Assembly (NCBI GenBank): GCA_023387815.1
Contig: JAEWHK010000019.1
Location: 1 to 42,495 of the forward strand
Direction of reading: 5' to 3'
DNA: 42,495 nucleotides
DNA from: Pseudomonadota bacterium
GTDB taxonomy: Bacteria > Pseudomonadota > Gammaproteobacteria > Burkholderiales > Burkholderiaceae_B
The stretch's first letter is position 1, and every line of letters begins with the position of its first letter. A program made the position numbers and the translations under genes. The notes beneath the pieces were generated by a model. That model made no database searches and had not been told where the DNA came from. It worked only from the letters and a program-made list of their open reading frames with translations. Shown piece after piece: positions 7,196-15,293 of this stretch.

Positions 7196-7236
7196 GATGC
7201 GTTAAAGGGATCACCCTACAACGCATCGATGGCTTT
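7196..7236 (+). terminator. Structured hairpin between the HipB-like gene and the MFS gene
   Basis: GATGCGTT (7196-7203) pairs perfectly with AACGCATC (7220-7227). Inside it, AGGG (7206-7209) pairs with CCCT (7214-7217) around ATCA. A T-rich stretch, TTTATTTTTG, follows five bases later on the + strand. It probably ends rightward transcription and lies just past the stop codon of the leftward MFS gene. Confidence 0.5.
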
Positions 7237-8605
7237 ATTTTTGATTTGCAGCCAGTGTGCGATTGCGCAATGTCAGTGGCTTGAGTCTGCGGTTGATCCA
7301 CAATGCCAGCACAGTGCAGGCAGCGCCGGAGAGCAGATACAGACTGACTGCGAACAGGCCGAAGTGGGCTGACAGACCCAGTGCCACCAGCGGTGCAAAG
7401 GCGGCACCCAGCAGCCAGGAGAGATCCGAAGACAGGGCAGCCCCGGTATAACGGAACCGGGAGGAGAAATTGGCTGTCACGGTTCCTGAAGACTGACCAT
7501 AGGACAATCCAAGCAATGCGAAACCAATTAGAATGAAGGCATCCTGTCCTGCAGTGTCACCTTTTAGCAACATCGGAGCCGAAAGCGCGAAGATGGCAAT
7601 CAGAATGGCCGCGGCCGTGAGCGTGGTACGACGGCCAATTCGGTCAGCAACCAGCCCGGAGATAATGGTTGCCGCCATGGCAACAAAAGCCCCGATCACC
7701 TGAATGAACAGCACATCGTCGATGGACTGGGTGGCCGTGAGTGTGATCCAGGACAGCGGGAAGATCGTCACAATATGGAACAGCGCATAGCTTGCCAGCG
7801 CGGCAAACGCGCCGATAAACAGGTTGTAGCCCTGGCCGGAAAGCATTTCCCAGATACTGATCGGCTCCAGCTCACCCTCTTCCAGAAGCTGCGTGTATTC
7901 CTGAGTTACTACAAGACGAAGGCGTGCGAACAGGGCCACCACGTTGATGGCGAAAGCCACAAAGAAAGGATAGCGCCAGCCCCAGCCCAGGAAATCATCA
8001 GCTGACAGAGTGGAGTGCAGAAACAGAAACAGCGCACTGGCAACCAGGAAGCCTACGGGGGCTCCCAATTGACCCAGCATGGCATACCAGCCGCGACGAT
8101 CCTTGGGTGCATTCAATGCCAGCAATGAGGGCAAGCCGTCCCAGGACCCGCCAAAAGCAACGCCCTGCAGGCTGCGGAACACGACCAGCAGCACGATTGA
8201 CCACGCGCCATGCGAAGCATAGGTAGGCAAAAATGCGATACACACAGTGGCGGTACCCAGCAGGAACAGCGCCATGGTCAGCTTGCTTCCTCTGCCCCAG
8301 CGGCGCTGAATGGCCATAAACAGGGCGGTCCCGAAAGGACGGGTAATGAACGCGACAGCAAAAATCGTGAATGAGTAAAGCGTACCTGTCAGGGAATCGA
8401 CAAACGGAAAGAACAGTGCGGGAAACACCAGCACCGATGCAATACCATAGACGAAGAAGTCGAAATATTCAGATGCGCGGCCAATAACAACACCAACGGC
8501 GATCTCACCGGCAGCGACCGGGGCATGCCCGCTCAATGTATCTCTGGTGTCTTCTTCCAGCTTTCGCGAGGTGGGCTCAGTGGGGGACTGATCAAAGCTC
8601 GACAT
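7235..8605 (-). CDS. MFS transporter, metabolite:H+ symporter (MHS) type
   Basis: This is a 456-residue inner-membrane protein with about 12 hydrophobic helices. The first helix region (GRASEYFDFFVYGIASVLVFPALFFP) is typical of the MHS subfamily (ShiA, ProP, KgtP), and RPFGTALFMAIQRRWGRGSKL is the loop 2-3 motif. DRIGRRTTL in the second half is the repeated MFS motif. MHS members import organic acids, betaine or shikimate with protons; the substrate here cannot be read from sequence. The gene is divergent from cyoA with a 107-bp shared upstream region, so it may be co-regulated with quinol oxidase. Confidence 0.85.
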   Translation of the reverse strand: MSSFDQSPTEPTSRKLEEDTRDTLSGHAPVAAGEIAVGVVIGRASEYFDFFVYGIASVLVFPALFFPFVDSLTGTLYSFTIFAVAFITRPFGTALFMAIQRRWGRGSKLTMALFLLGTATVCIAFLPTYASHGAWSIVLLVVFRSLQGVAFGGSWDGLPSLLALNAPKDRRGWYAMLGQLGAPVGFLVASALFLFLHSTLSADDFLGWGWRYPFFVAFAINVVALFARLRLVVTQEYTQLLEEGELEPISIWEMLSGQGYNLFIGAFAALASYALFHIVTIFPLSWITLTATQSIDDVLFIQVIGAFVAMAATIISGLVADRIGRRTTLTAAAILIAIFALSAPMLLKGDTAGQDAFILIGFALLGLSYGQSSGTVTANFSSRFRYTGAALSSDLSWLLGAAFAPLVALGLSAHFGLFAVSLYLLSGAACTVLALWINRRLKPLTLRNRTLAANQK

Positions 8606-8712
8606 AATAGGTTCAATTTAAGTTAATATAGTCAAAAACGAAGGATCGCATTTGCCGCGCATTTACACCATAGGACAAAACGTCCAATTCCAAACAGGAA
8701 CGGTTTAAGTAT

Positions 8713-9825
8713 ATGCTATATTTTTCATCTGCTCCACGCTGGCAACTTTTTGGCATGCTTCATTCCAAGTCTTTCCGCTTTCTGGCATTAATGGCCCTTG
8801 CACCCATTCTCACGGGCTGCAACGCTGTCCTGCTCTCTCCCTCCGGCGATATCGCGCTGCAACAACGCAACCTGATCTATGTCTCTGTTGCGCTTATGCT
8901 AATTGTGATTTTACCGGTCATCTTCCTGACCCTGTTCTTTGCCTGGCGCTATCGCGCCTCTAACACCAAGGCAACGTATAAGCCAGACTGGAACCATTCC
9001 ACGTTCATCGAACTGGTGATCTGGCTGGTACCACTGCTGATTATTATCGCATTGGGCGCCGTCACCTGGGTCAGTACACATAAACTGGACCCCTACCGTC
9101 CCCTGGAGCGCATTGACGCCCAGCGTTCGCTTCCTGCCAATGTCGAACCATTAAAGGTTCAAGTGGTTGCCCTGGACTGGAAATGGCTGTTTTTCTATCC
9201 CGAATATGGTATTGCGACTGTGAATGAACTGGCCGCGCCGGTGGATCGCCCCATTGCGTTTCGCATGACCTCTTCCAGCGTAATGAACTCTTTCTTCATT
9301 CCTGCACTGGCAGGCCAGGTCTACACCATGGCCGGCATGGAAACGCAGCTGCACGCCATCATTAACAAAGAAGGCGTATACGAAGGTTTTTCTGCCAATT
9401 ACAGCGGCGCCGGTTTTTCCGGTATGCGCTTCAAATTCCACGGATTGAATACCGAAGACTTTGACGCCTGGGTCAACAAGGTCAAGCAAAGCAACACCGA
9501 ACTGAGCCGGGTGGCGTACCTGAAGCTGGAAGCCCCCAGCGAGCGTGAGCCTGTACGCCACTATTCCACCGTTGCATCCGGACTGTATGACGCCATTCTC
9601 AACCGTTGCGTCGAACCGAACCGTATGTGCATGCGCGATATGATGGCCATTGATGCCAAGGGTGGACTTGGTATTCCTGGCATTTACAACATGGCTGAGC
9701 TGGATAAAACGACCCGGTTGAATCTTGGCCTGGAAAACGCACCGCAGCGGACTTATGTCAGTGGTTTTTGCACAACCCAAGACCCCGCATTTTCATCACT
9801 TAAACTGATGAACGCAGCGCCCTGA
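8713..9825 (+). CDS. cyoA: Cytochrome bo3 ubiquinol oxidase subunit II
   Basis: CyoA is subunit II of the proton-pumping quinol oxidase. The 370-residue precursor has a lipoprotein signal with LTGC (lipidated Cys) and two transmembrane helices (about residues 52-75 and 95-116). The periplasmic cupredoxin domain contains VVALDWKWLFFYPEYGIATVNELA. The CuA cysteines of cytochrome c oxidases are absent, as expected for a quinol oxidase. The ATG at 8713 has an AGGA 13 bases upstream. An in-frame ATG at 8755 gives a signal peptide closer in length to E. coli CyoA, so the start is uncertain. It is first in the cyoABCD-surf1-regBA cluster. Confidence 0.95.
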   Translation: MLYFSSAPRWQLFGMLHSKSFRFLALMALAPILTGCNAVLLSPSGDIALQQRNLIYVSVALMLIVILPVIFLTLFFAWRYRASNTKATYKPDWNHSTFIELVIWLVPLLIIIALGAVTWVSTHKLDPYRPLERIDAQRSLPANVEPLKVQVVALDWKWLFFYPEYGIATVNELAAPVDRPIAFRMTSSSVMNSFFIPALAGQVYTMAGMETQLHAIINKEGVYEGFSANYSGAGFSGMRFKFHGLNTEDFDAWVNKVKQSNTELSRVAYLKLEAPSEREPVRHYSTVASGLYDAILNRCVEPNRMCMRDMMAIDAKGGLGIPGIYNMAELDKTTRLNLGLENAPQRTYVSGFCTTQDPAFSSLKLMNAAP

Positions 9826-9850
9826 GGCTTGTCCTCATTAAGCAATAGCC

Positions 9851-9869
9851 CGGCCAACCTGGTTGGCCG
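9851..9869 (+). other. Intercistronic hairpin between cyoA and cyoB
   Basis: CGGCCAACC (9851-9859) and GGTTGGCCG (9861-9869) are perfect complementary 9-base arms one base apart, giving an 8-bp stem with a 3-base loop. No T-run follows, so it is not a standard terminator. It ends 28 bases before the cyoB ATG and may affect mRNA stability or cyoB translation. Confidence 0.6.
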
Positions 9870-9897
9870 TCACTCCATTTTCTGAAAATTTGAGCCC

Positions 9898-11889
9898 ATG
9901 GATCTGAATACCCTTATTCTTGGTCGCCTTGGTTGGGACTCCATACCCTTCCACGAACCCATCCTGATCGCCACCTTTGCGGTCGTCCTACTTGGCGGCC
10001 TCGCACTGCTTGGCGCGATCACCTATTTCAAACTATGGCGCTATCTTTGGGTCGAATGGTTTACCAGCATCGACCACAAGAAGATCGGGATCATGTACAT
10101 GATCCTGGGCATCATCATGCTGCTTCGCGGATTTTCCGATGCGATCATGATGCGGATTCAGCAGGCAATTGCATTTGGCGATTCCACAGGCTATCTGCCA
10201 CCCCACCATTACGACCAGATCTTTACCGCCCACGGCGTCATCATGATCTTCTTCGTGGCCATGCCTCTGGTCACGGGTCTGATGAACTATGTGGTGCCAC
10301 TGCAGATTGGCGCCAGGGATGTGGCATTTCCTTTTCTGAACAACTTCAGTTTCTGGATGACAACAGGCGGTGCTGTCCTGGTGATGGTTTCCCTGTTCAT
10401 TGGTGAATTCTCTACCACCGGCTGGCTGGCCTATCCACCGCTATCGGGCATAGAACACAGCCCGGGGGTTGGCGTCGATTACTATATATGGGCATTGCAG
10501 GTCGCAGGTATCGGGACGACACTATCGGGGATCAACCTGATTGTGACCATCATCAAGATGCGCGCGCCCGGCATGGGCATGATGAAAATGCCTGTGTTTA
10601 CCTGGACATCACTCTGTACCAATACCCTGATCGTGGCTTCGTTCCCCGTTCTGACAGCCGTGCTGGTACTGCTTTCTCTGGATCGCTATCTGGGTACCAA
10701 TTTCTTCACAAACGATCTGGGCGGAAACCCCATGATGTATGTGAATCTGATCTGGATCTGGGGCCACCCCGAGGTTTATATCCTGATTCTTCCATTGTTT
10801 GGTGTCTTCTCGGAAATCGTCTCCACCTATAGCGGCAAACGCCTGTTCGGCTACGCTTCCATGGTGTATGCGTCGGTTGTTATCACGATTCTGTCTTACC
10901 TTGTGTGGCTGCATCACTTCTTCACCATGGGTTCGGGTGCCAGTGTCAACTCCTTCTTTGGGATTGCCACCATGATCATCTCGATTCCAACAGGCGCCAA
11001 GCTCTTCAACTGGCTGTTCACCATGTACCGTGGCCGCATCCGCTTCGACGTGCCCATGATGTGGACCATTGGTTTCATGGTCACATTCGTAATCGGCGGT
11101 ATGACAGGTGTGATGCTTGCCATTCCTTCTGCTGACTTTGTCCTGCACAACAGTCTCTTCCTGATCGCGCACTTTCACAACGTGATTATTGGTGGCGTGG
11201 TGTTCGGACTGTTTGCTGCCATCACCTACTGGTTCCCCAAAGCTTTCGGTTACAAGCTGGATCCGTTCTGGGGTAAATGCTCATTCTGGTGCTGGCTGAT
11301 CGGCTTCTACCTGGCGTTCATGCCACTGTACGTGCTGGGCTTTATGGGTGTGACCCGTCGCCTGAATCACTTTGAGGATACTTCTCTTCAGATCTGGTTC
11401 CAGATTGCGGCAGTTGGTGCGTTTGTCATCGCCCTGGGTATTGCCAGCTTCCTGATCCAGCTGTTCGTGAGCTTCCGCAGACGTGATTCGCTGCGTGATG
11501 AGACCGGCGATCCATGGAATGGTCGTACGCTGGAATGGTCTACCTCATCACCCCCACCGAACTACAACTTCGCGTTCACACCGGTCATTCATGAAGCCGA
11601 TGCGTGGGATCATATGAAACAGAATAAGGTTCAGCGTCCGCTGGAAGGCTTCCTGCCCATCCACATGCCCGCCAATACAGGCGCAGGCATTATCATTGCC
11701 GGGCTTTCCACACTCCTGGGCTTTGCTCTGATCTGGCACATGTGGCTGATTGCCGCCCTGTCGTTTGCCGCCATTGTTGGCGGAACCATTTACCATACGT
11801 TCAACTACAAGCGTGATTATTACATTCCTGCTGAAGAAGTTGCCCGTACCGAAGCTGAACGCACTCGCCTGTTAGCCAACCATGTCTGA
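9898..11889 (+). CDS. cyoB: Cytochrome bo3 ubiquinol oxidase subunit I
   Basis: CyoB carries heme b and the heme o3-CuB centre where O2 is reduced. At 663 residues it equals E. coli CyoB in length. Visible signatures are the quinone-site RGFSDAIMMR (Arg77, Asp81, equivalent to R71/D75) and HHYDQIFTAHG, with a heme ligand His at 112. WGHPEVYILILP contains the CuB His and the cross-linked Tyr, LHHFFTMG the CuB His pair, and IAHFHNVIIGG the two heme ligands. About 15 membrane helices are expected. Its 3' end overlaps cyoC by 8 bases. Confidence 0.98.
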   Translation: MDLNTLILGRLGWDSIPFHEPILIATFAVVLLGGLALLGAITYFKLWRYLWVEWFTSIDHKKIGIMYMILGIIMLLRGFSDAIMMRIQQAIAFGDSTGYLPPHHYDQIFTAHGVIMIFFVAMPLVTGLMNYVVPLQIGARDVAFPFLNNFSFWMTTGGAVLVMVSLFIGEFSTTGWLAYPPLSGIEHSPGVGVDYYIWALQVAGIGTTLSGINLIVTIIKMRAPGMGMMKMPVFTWTSLCTNTLIVASFPVLTAVLVLLSLDRYLGTNFFTNDLGGNPMMYVNLIWIWGHPEVYILILPLFGVFSEIVSTYSGKRLFGYASMVYASVVITILSYLVWLHHFFTMGSGASVNSFFGIATMIISIPTGAKLFNWLFTMYRGRIRFDVPMMWTIGFMVTFVIGGMTGVMLAIPSADFVLHNSLFLIAHFHNVIIGGVVFGLFAAITYWFPKAFGYKLDPFWGKCSFWCWLIGFYLAFMPLYVLGFMGVTRRLNHFEDTSLQIWFQIAAVGAFVIALGIASFLIQLFVSFRRRDSLRDETGDPWNGRTLEWSTSSPPPNYNFAFTPVIHEADAWDHMKQNKVQRPLEGFLPIHMPANTGAGIIIAGLSTLLGFALIWHMWLIAALSFAAIVGGTIYHTFNYKRDYYIPAEEVARTEAERTRLLANHV

Positions 11890-12520
11890 TACTACTGCCA
11901 ATTACTCTCATGAAGCCGTGGCCAAAGCGCCTCTGGAGTTCTACCTGAAGAAGGATCATCATCCTCAGAACGGAACCTCGCTAGGGTTCTGGATCTATCT
12001 GATGAGCGACTGCCTGATCTTTGCCTGCCTGTTCGCCGTTTATGGTGTGCTGGGACGCAACTACGCAGCAGGGCCTTCTGGTGCTGATCTTTTTGAATTG
12101 CCTCTGGTGGCCGTCAATACCGCCATGCTGCTGCTGTCTTCCATTACTTATGGATTCTGCATGCTGGAGGCACAGCGCAACCGTCTGCGCCCTGCCATGA
12201 TCTGGCTGGGCGTCACCGGACTGTTCGGCCTGGCGTTCCTGGGCATCGAACTTTATGAGTTCTATCACCTGCTCCATATCGGTGCAGGTCCGCAACGCAG
12301 CGCATTCCTGTCCTCCTTCTTCACATTGGTGGGCACTCACGGACTGCACGTGACCTTCGGTATTATCTGGCTGGTTACCCTGCTGTTCCAATTGAAGAAG
12401 TACGGACTGATCCCTGAAAACCGTCGGCGCCTGATGTGTCTGTCCATGTTCTGGCACTTTCTGGATGTTATCTGGATCGCCGTTTTCACCTTTGTTTACC
12501 TGATGGGGGTCCTGCCATGA
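11882..12520 (+). CDS. cyoC: Cytochrome bo3 ubiquinol oxidase subunit III
   Basis: CyoC is the five-helix subunit III of the quinol oxidase, located in the inner membrane. The 212-residue protein shows the family stretch LGFWIYLMSDCLIFACLFA (about 34-52) and the conserved GTHGLHVTFGIIWL loop/helix. It ends with HFLDVIWIAVFTFVYLMG. The start overlaps the last 8 bases of cyoB, and the stop overlaps the cyoD start (ATGA at 12517), so the three genes are translationally coupled. Confidence 0.97.
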   Translation: MSDTTANYSHEAVAKAPLEFYLKKDHHPQNGTSLGFWIYLMSDCLIFACLFAVYGVLGRNYAAGPSGADLFELPLVAVNTAMLLLSSITYGFCMLEAQRNRLRPAMIWLGVTGLFGLAFLGIELYEFYHLLHIGAGPQRSAFLSSFFTLVGTHGLHVTFGIIWLVTLLFQLKKYGLIPENRRRLMCLSMFWHFLDVIWIAVFTFVYLMGVLP

Positions 12521-12957
12521 CCACACCAATAAATACTGCGAATCCTCACGATCATTCCCATTCTGCCGGCGCACACCACGCGGGAGCAGATCACGATCAC
12601 CACGATCATCATGATGATGGCGGTCACGGCGAAATCACATTCCGTGGTTATGTGACAGGTTTTATTCTGTCAGTCATTCTTACCGTACTTGCCTTCTGGA
12701 TTGTCATGGGCAAGGTGTTCGAAAGTTCTGGTGTCACCGCCCTGGTCATTCTGGGTCTGGGCGCCATACAGATGTGTGTCCATATTGTCTACTTCCTGCA
12801 CATGAATACTCGTGCCGAAGGCGGCTGGAGCATGCTTGCCATGATCTTCACGGTCATCATTGTTGTGATCGCCCTGGCTGGCTCGCTGTGGGTCATGTAT
12901 CATCTGAACACCAATATGATGCCCAACATGATTCACGACATGAAGAACATGCTCTGA
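12517..12957 (+). CDS. cyoD: Cytochrome bo3 ubiquinol oxidase subunit IV with His-rich N-terminus
   Basis: CyoD is the small subunit IV, needed for assembly and CuB loading of the oxidase. The 146-residue protein has three membrane helices. The conserved part starts at about residue 42 (FRGYVTGFILSVILTVLAFWIVMG), followed by QMCVHIVYFLHM. The N-terminal 41 residues are longer than usual and hold 11 histidines between positions 11 and 37 with Asp between them, a possible metal-binding segment. The start is the ATG overlapping the cyoC stop. A longer in-frame start at 12436 lies inside cyoC and is rejected. Confidence 0.95.
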   Translation: MTTPINTANPHDHSHSAGAHHAGADHDHHDHHDDGGHGEITFRGYVTGFILSVILTVLAFWIVMGKVFESSGVTALVILGLGAIQMCVHIVYFLHMNTRAEGGWSMLAMIFTVIIVVIALAGSLWVMYHLNTNMMPNMIHDMKNML

Positions 12958-12979
12958 TTCTTGTGTCCACGGGCAGCAC

Positions 12980-13015
12980 CCTGACATGCCGGTCACCGCA
13001 GATCAGCATGTCAGG
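12980..13015 (+). other. Hairpin between cyoD and surf1
   Basis: CCTGACATGC (12980-12989) and GCATGTCAGG (13006-13015) form a perfect 10-bp stem around a 16-nt loop. It starts 23 bases after the cyoD stop and ends 10 bases before the AGGAGA ahead of surf1. There is no T-run. It could be a processing site or attenuator that lowers expression of surf1-regBA relative to cyoABCD. Confidence 0.6.
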
Positions 13016-13032
13016 CATCCCGGCAGGAGACC

Positions 13033-13896
13033 ATCGTCAACACCTCCTCTCCTTCTTCCACTCCCCAATCTGAATCACATCGTCCAAAACGAACCTGGGC
13101 GCTGCTCGTCTGGCTTCTGACTGCCTCCATTCTGTTCGCCGGGTTTTGTGCGCTGGGCATCTGGCAACTTGAACGGCGCGTCTGGAAACTCGATCTGATT
13201 GAACGTGTGGATCAGCGTATCCATGCTCCCCCGGTTGCCCCGCCTTCCCGCAATGACTGGAGCAGCATTTCCGCTGCGCGCGATGAATATCGCCATATCA
13301 CACTGCACGGTACATTCCTGTATGAAAAATCCGCACTGGTGCAGGCAACGACCCTTCTTGGCACCGGTTACTGGGTCCTGACCCCCTTGCGTCTGAAAGA
13401 CCAGAGTATTGTTCTAATCAATCGAGGCTTTGTGCCAGAGGCACAAAAGAACGGCCCATGGCGCAATCGGCACGAACCGGCGGGAGACACCAGCCTTTCC
13501 GGCCTGCTGCGTCTGACCGAGCCTGGTGGCGGTTTCCTGCGGGATAATCAGCCTGAAGAAGACCGCTGGTTTTCCCGGGACGTCAGCCAGATTGGTCAAA
13601 GCCGCGGACTTGTGTCACTCTCGCCGTATTTTGTCGATGCCGATGGGCCGGGCGCCGCTGGCATCACGTCTTCTTCTGATGGAAGCGACCCTTCCGCAGT
13701 GGCAACTGCAGACAGCGCCTCGGGCCAGTTCCGGATTCCCGACGAGCGGCTGCCTGTGGGCGGCCTGACGGTAGTATCATTTAATAACAATCATTTAATG
13801 TATGCCATCACCTGGTTTGGCATGGCCATCCTTGTGATCCTCGCCGTTTTCTATTTCTGGCGAGATGAAAACCGTGTCCGCCAGTCTGAACATTAA
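13033..13896 (+). CDS. SURF1-family oxidase assembly protein (start codon non-canonical)
   Basis: SURF1 proteins help insert heme into heme-copper oxidases; a quinol-oxidase form (Surf1q) is known in Paracoccus. An N-terminal helix (WALLVWLLTASILFAGFCALG) is followed by IWQLERRVWK, a SURF1 signature. INRGFVP and a C-terminal helix (HLMYAITWFGMAILVILAVFYFW) follow. No ATG, GTG or TTG exists in frame between the TGA at 12982 and a GTG at 13207, and that GTG lies after the first helix. AGGAGA at 13025-13030 points to initiation near 13033 (ATC), giving 287 residues. A sequence error or an unusual start are both possible. The 3' end is 47 bases before the sensor kinase. Confidence 0.75.
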   Translation: MVNTSSPSSTPQSESHRPKRTWALLVWLLTASILFAGFCALGIWQLERRVWKLDLIERVDQRIHAPPVAPPSRNDWSSISAARDEYRHITLHGTFLYEKSALVQATTLLGTGYWVLTPLRLKDQSIVLINRGFVPEAQKNGPWRNRHEPAGDTSLSGLLRLTEPGGGFLRDNQPEEDRWFSRDVSQIGQSRGLVSLSPYFVDADGPGAAGITSSSDGSDPSAVATADSASGQFRIPDERLPVGGLTVVSFNNNHLMYAITWFGMAILVILAVFYFWRDENRVRQSEH

Positions 13897-13943
13897 CAAC
13901 AGGACTCGCGACACACCATGGCACTAAACTGGAGACATCCGAA

Positions 13944-15293
13944 TTGGACCCATTGCAAAACCCGCCAGACGTAAGTCGTAACAGCTTCATGCAGGCGACC
14001 GAAGAAGGCAGGATTGACGATAGCAATGCAACGGGCCGTAAAAACATGCTCCAGCTGATCCATCTTCGGTGGATCGCTGTGCTGGGTCAGGTGATGACAA
14101 TCATGGTAGCGCGATTTCTGCTGGATCTGGCATTGCCACTTAAAGCGATGCTTGCGCTGGTGTTGCTGCTGGCGCTGTTCAATGTGGGAAGCATGCTGCT
14201 GCTTCGTGCCGGCAGACGAGTCAGCAACACTCAGCTTTTCGTTGCCCTGCTCGCCGATGTCGGCATACTGACTGCCCAGCTGCACTTCAGCGGCGGCGCG
14301 AGCAACCCTTTCATTTTTCTGTATCTGCTGCAACTTACCCTTGCGGCCGTCCTGCTTACGCCGCGCAGCACGTGGATCATGGTTGGGATTACCAGCACGT
14401 GTTTCGCATGGCTCGCATTCTCGCAGCATTCCCTGATTCTTAAGCCAGCACATGAGTTTGGCCTGAACACGCTGTATATTCTGGGCATGCTTCTGTGTTT
14501 TACGATGAATGCGGCACTCATCATTGTGTTCATGACGCGTATCAGCCGCAATCTTCGAAAGCGCGATACCCACCTGGCCGAGATGCGCCAGACGGCCGCC
14601 GAAGAGGAACATATTGTGCGTATGGGTCTGCTGGCATCGGGCGCCGCACATGAACTGGGTACACCGCTATCCACAATGGCCGTCATTCTGGGTGACTGGC
14701 AGCATATGAAGCCGTTTACCAATCACCCGGAACTGCTTCAGGAAGTCGAAGAGATGCAGGCACAGGTCATGCGCTGCAAAGCCATCGTTACCGGCATTCT
14801 GGTGTCCGCGGGTAAAACGCGTGGTGACTCACCCACCGAAACCACAGTCAATCAGTTTCTGGATCAGGTGCTGAATCAATGGCGCACCCTGCGTCAGCCC
14901 CGACAGCTGATTTACGAAAATCACTTCGGGCCGGACATGCGCATCGTATCTGACTCGGCACTGCAGCAGATGATCGGCAACGTGCTGGACAACGCACTGG
15001 AAGCGTCACCCGACTGGCTGCGCGTGGAAGTTACCCGTCGGGAAGATACCCTGATCCTGACGGTACTGGATTCGGGCTCGGGTTTTGCACCGGAAATGCT
15101 GGAACACCTGGGCCAGCCGTATAACTCCAACAAGGGCAAACCTGGTGGCGGACTGGGTCTTTTTCTTTCCGTGAATGTTGCCCGCACACTAGGTGGCAAT
15201 ATCACGGCGAAGAATCTGTTGTCTGGTGGCGCATCAGTTACACTGTCATTACCGCTATCGGCAATTACACTTGAAAAAGGAGACACGGATTGA
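13944..15293 (+). CDS. regB: Redox sensor histidine kinase, RegB/PrrB/RoxS type
   Basis: RegB-type kinases sense the redox state of the quinone pool and phosphorylate RegA. The 449-residue protein has about six membrane helices (about 38-200) and the quinone-linked motif GGASNPF (117-123). The H-box is AHELGTPLS, with His236. A conserved cysteine in QVMRCKAI (Cys278) matches the redox-active Cys265 of Rhodobacter RegB. The ATPase domain has NVLDNALEA, DSGSGFA and GGGLGLFLSVNVARTLGG. The start is a TTG with GGAG 9 bases upstream; the ATG at 13918 is out of frame and gives only 18 codons. It overlaps regA by 4 bases and follows the oxidase genes it may regulate. Confidence 0.9.
   Translation: MDPLQNPPDVSRNSFMQATEEGRIDDSNATGRKNMLQLIHLRWIAVLGQVMTIMVARFLLDLALPLKAMLALVLLLALFNVGSMLLLRAGRRVSNTQLFVALLADVGILTAQLHFSGGASNPFIFLYLLQLTLAAVLLTPRSTWIMVGITSTCFAWLAFSQHSLILKPAHEFGLNTLYILGMLLCFTMNAALIIVFMTRISRNLRKRDTHLAEMRQTAAEEEHIVRMGLLASGAAHELGTPLSTMAVILGDWQHMKPFTNHPELLQEVEEMQAQVMRCKAIVTGILVSAGKTRGDSPTETTVNQFLDQVLNQWRTLRQPRQLIYENHFGPDMRIVSDSALQQMIGNVLDNALEASPDWLRVEVTRREDTLILTVLDSGSGFAPEMLEHLGQPYNSNKGKPGGGLGLFLSVNVARTLGGNITAKNLLSGGASVTLSLPLSAITLEKGDTD

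Noticed and set aside
7046..7234. A hipA pseudogene after the HipB-like gene.
   Set aside because: Only the first six residues (MGQQSH) resemble HipA; no further HipA motif was readable in any frame, so I list it as a finding and not as a feature.
12436..12516. Upstream in-frame ATG that would lengthen CyoD by 27 residues.
   Set aside because: The extension lies inside cyoC, and the ATG at 12517 overlapping the cyoC stop fits the usual cyo coupling.
13008..13073. ATG at 13008 as the start of surf1 or of a small gene.
   Set aside because: It is out of frame with SURF1 and stops after 21 codons; it would work only if a base were missing in the sequence.
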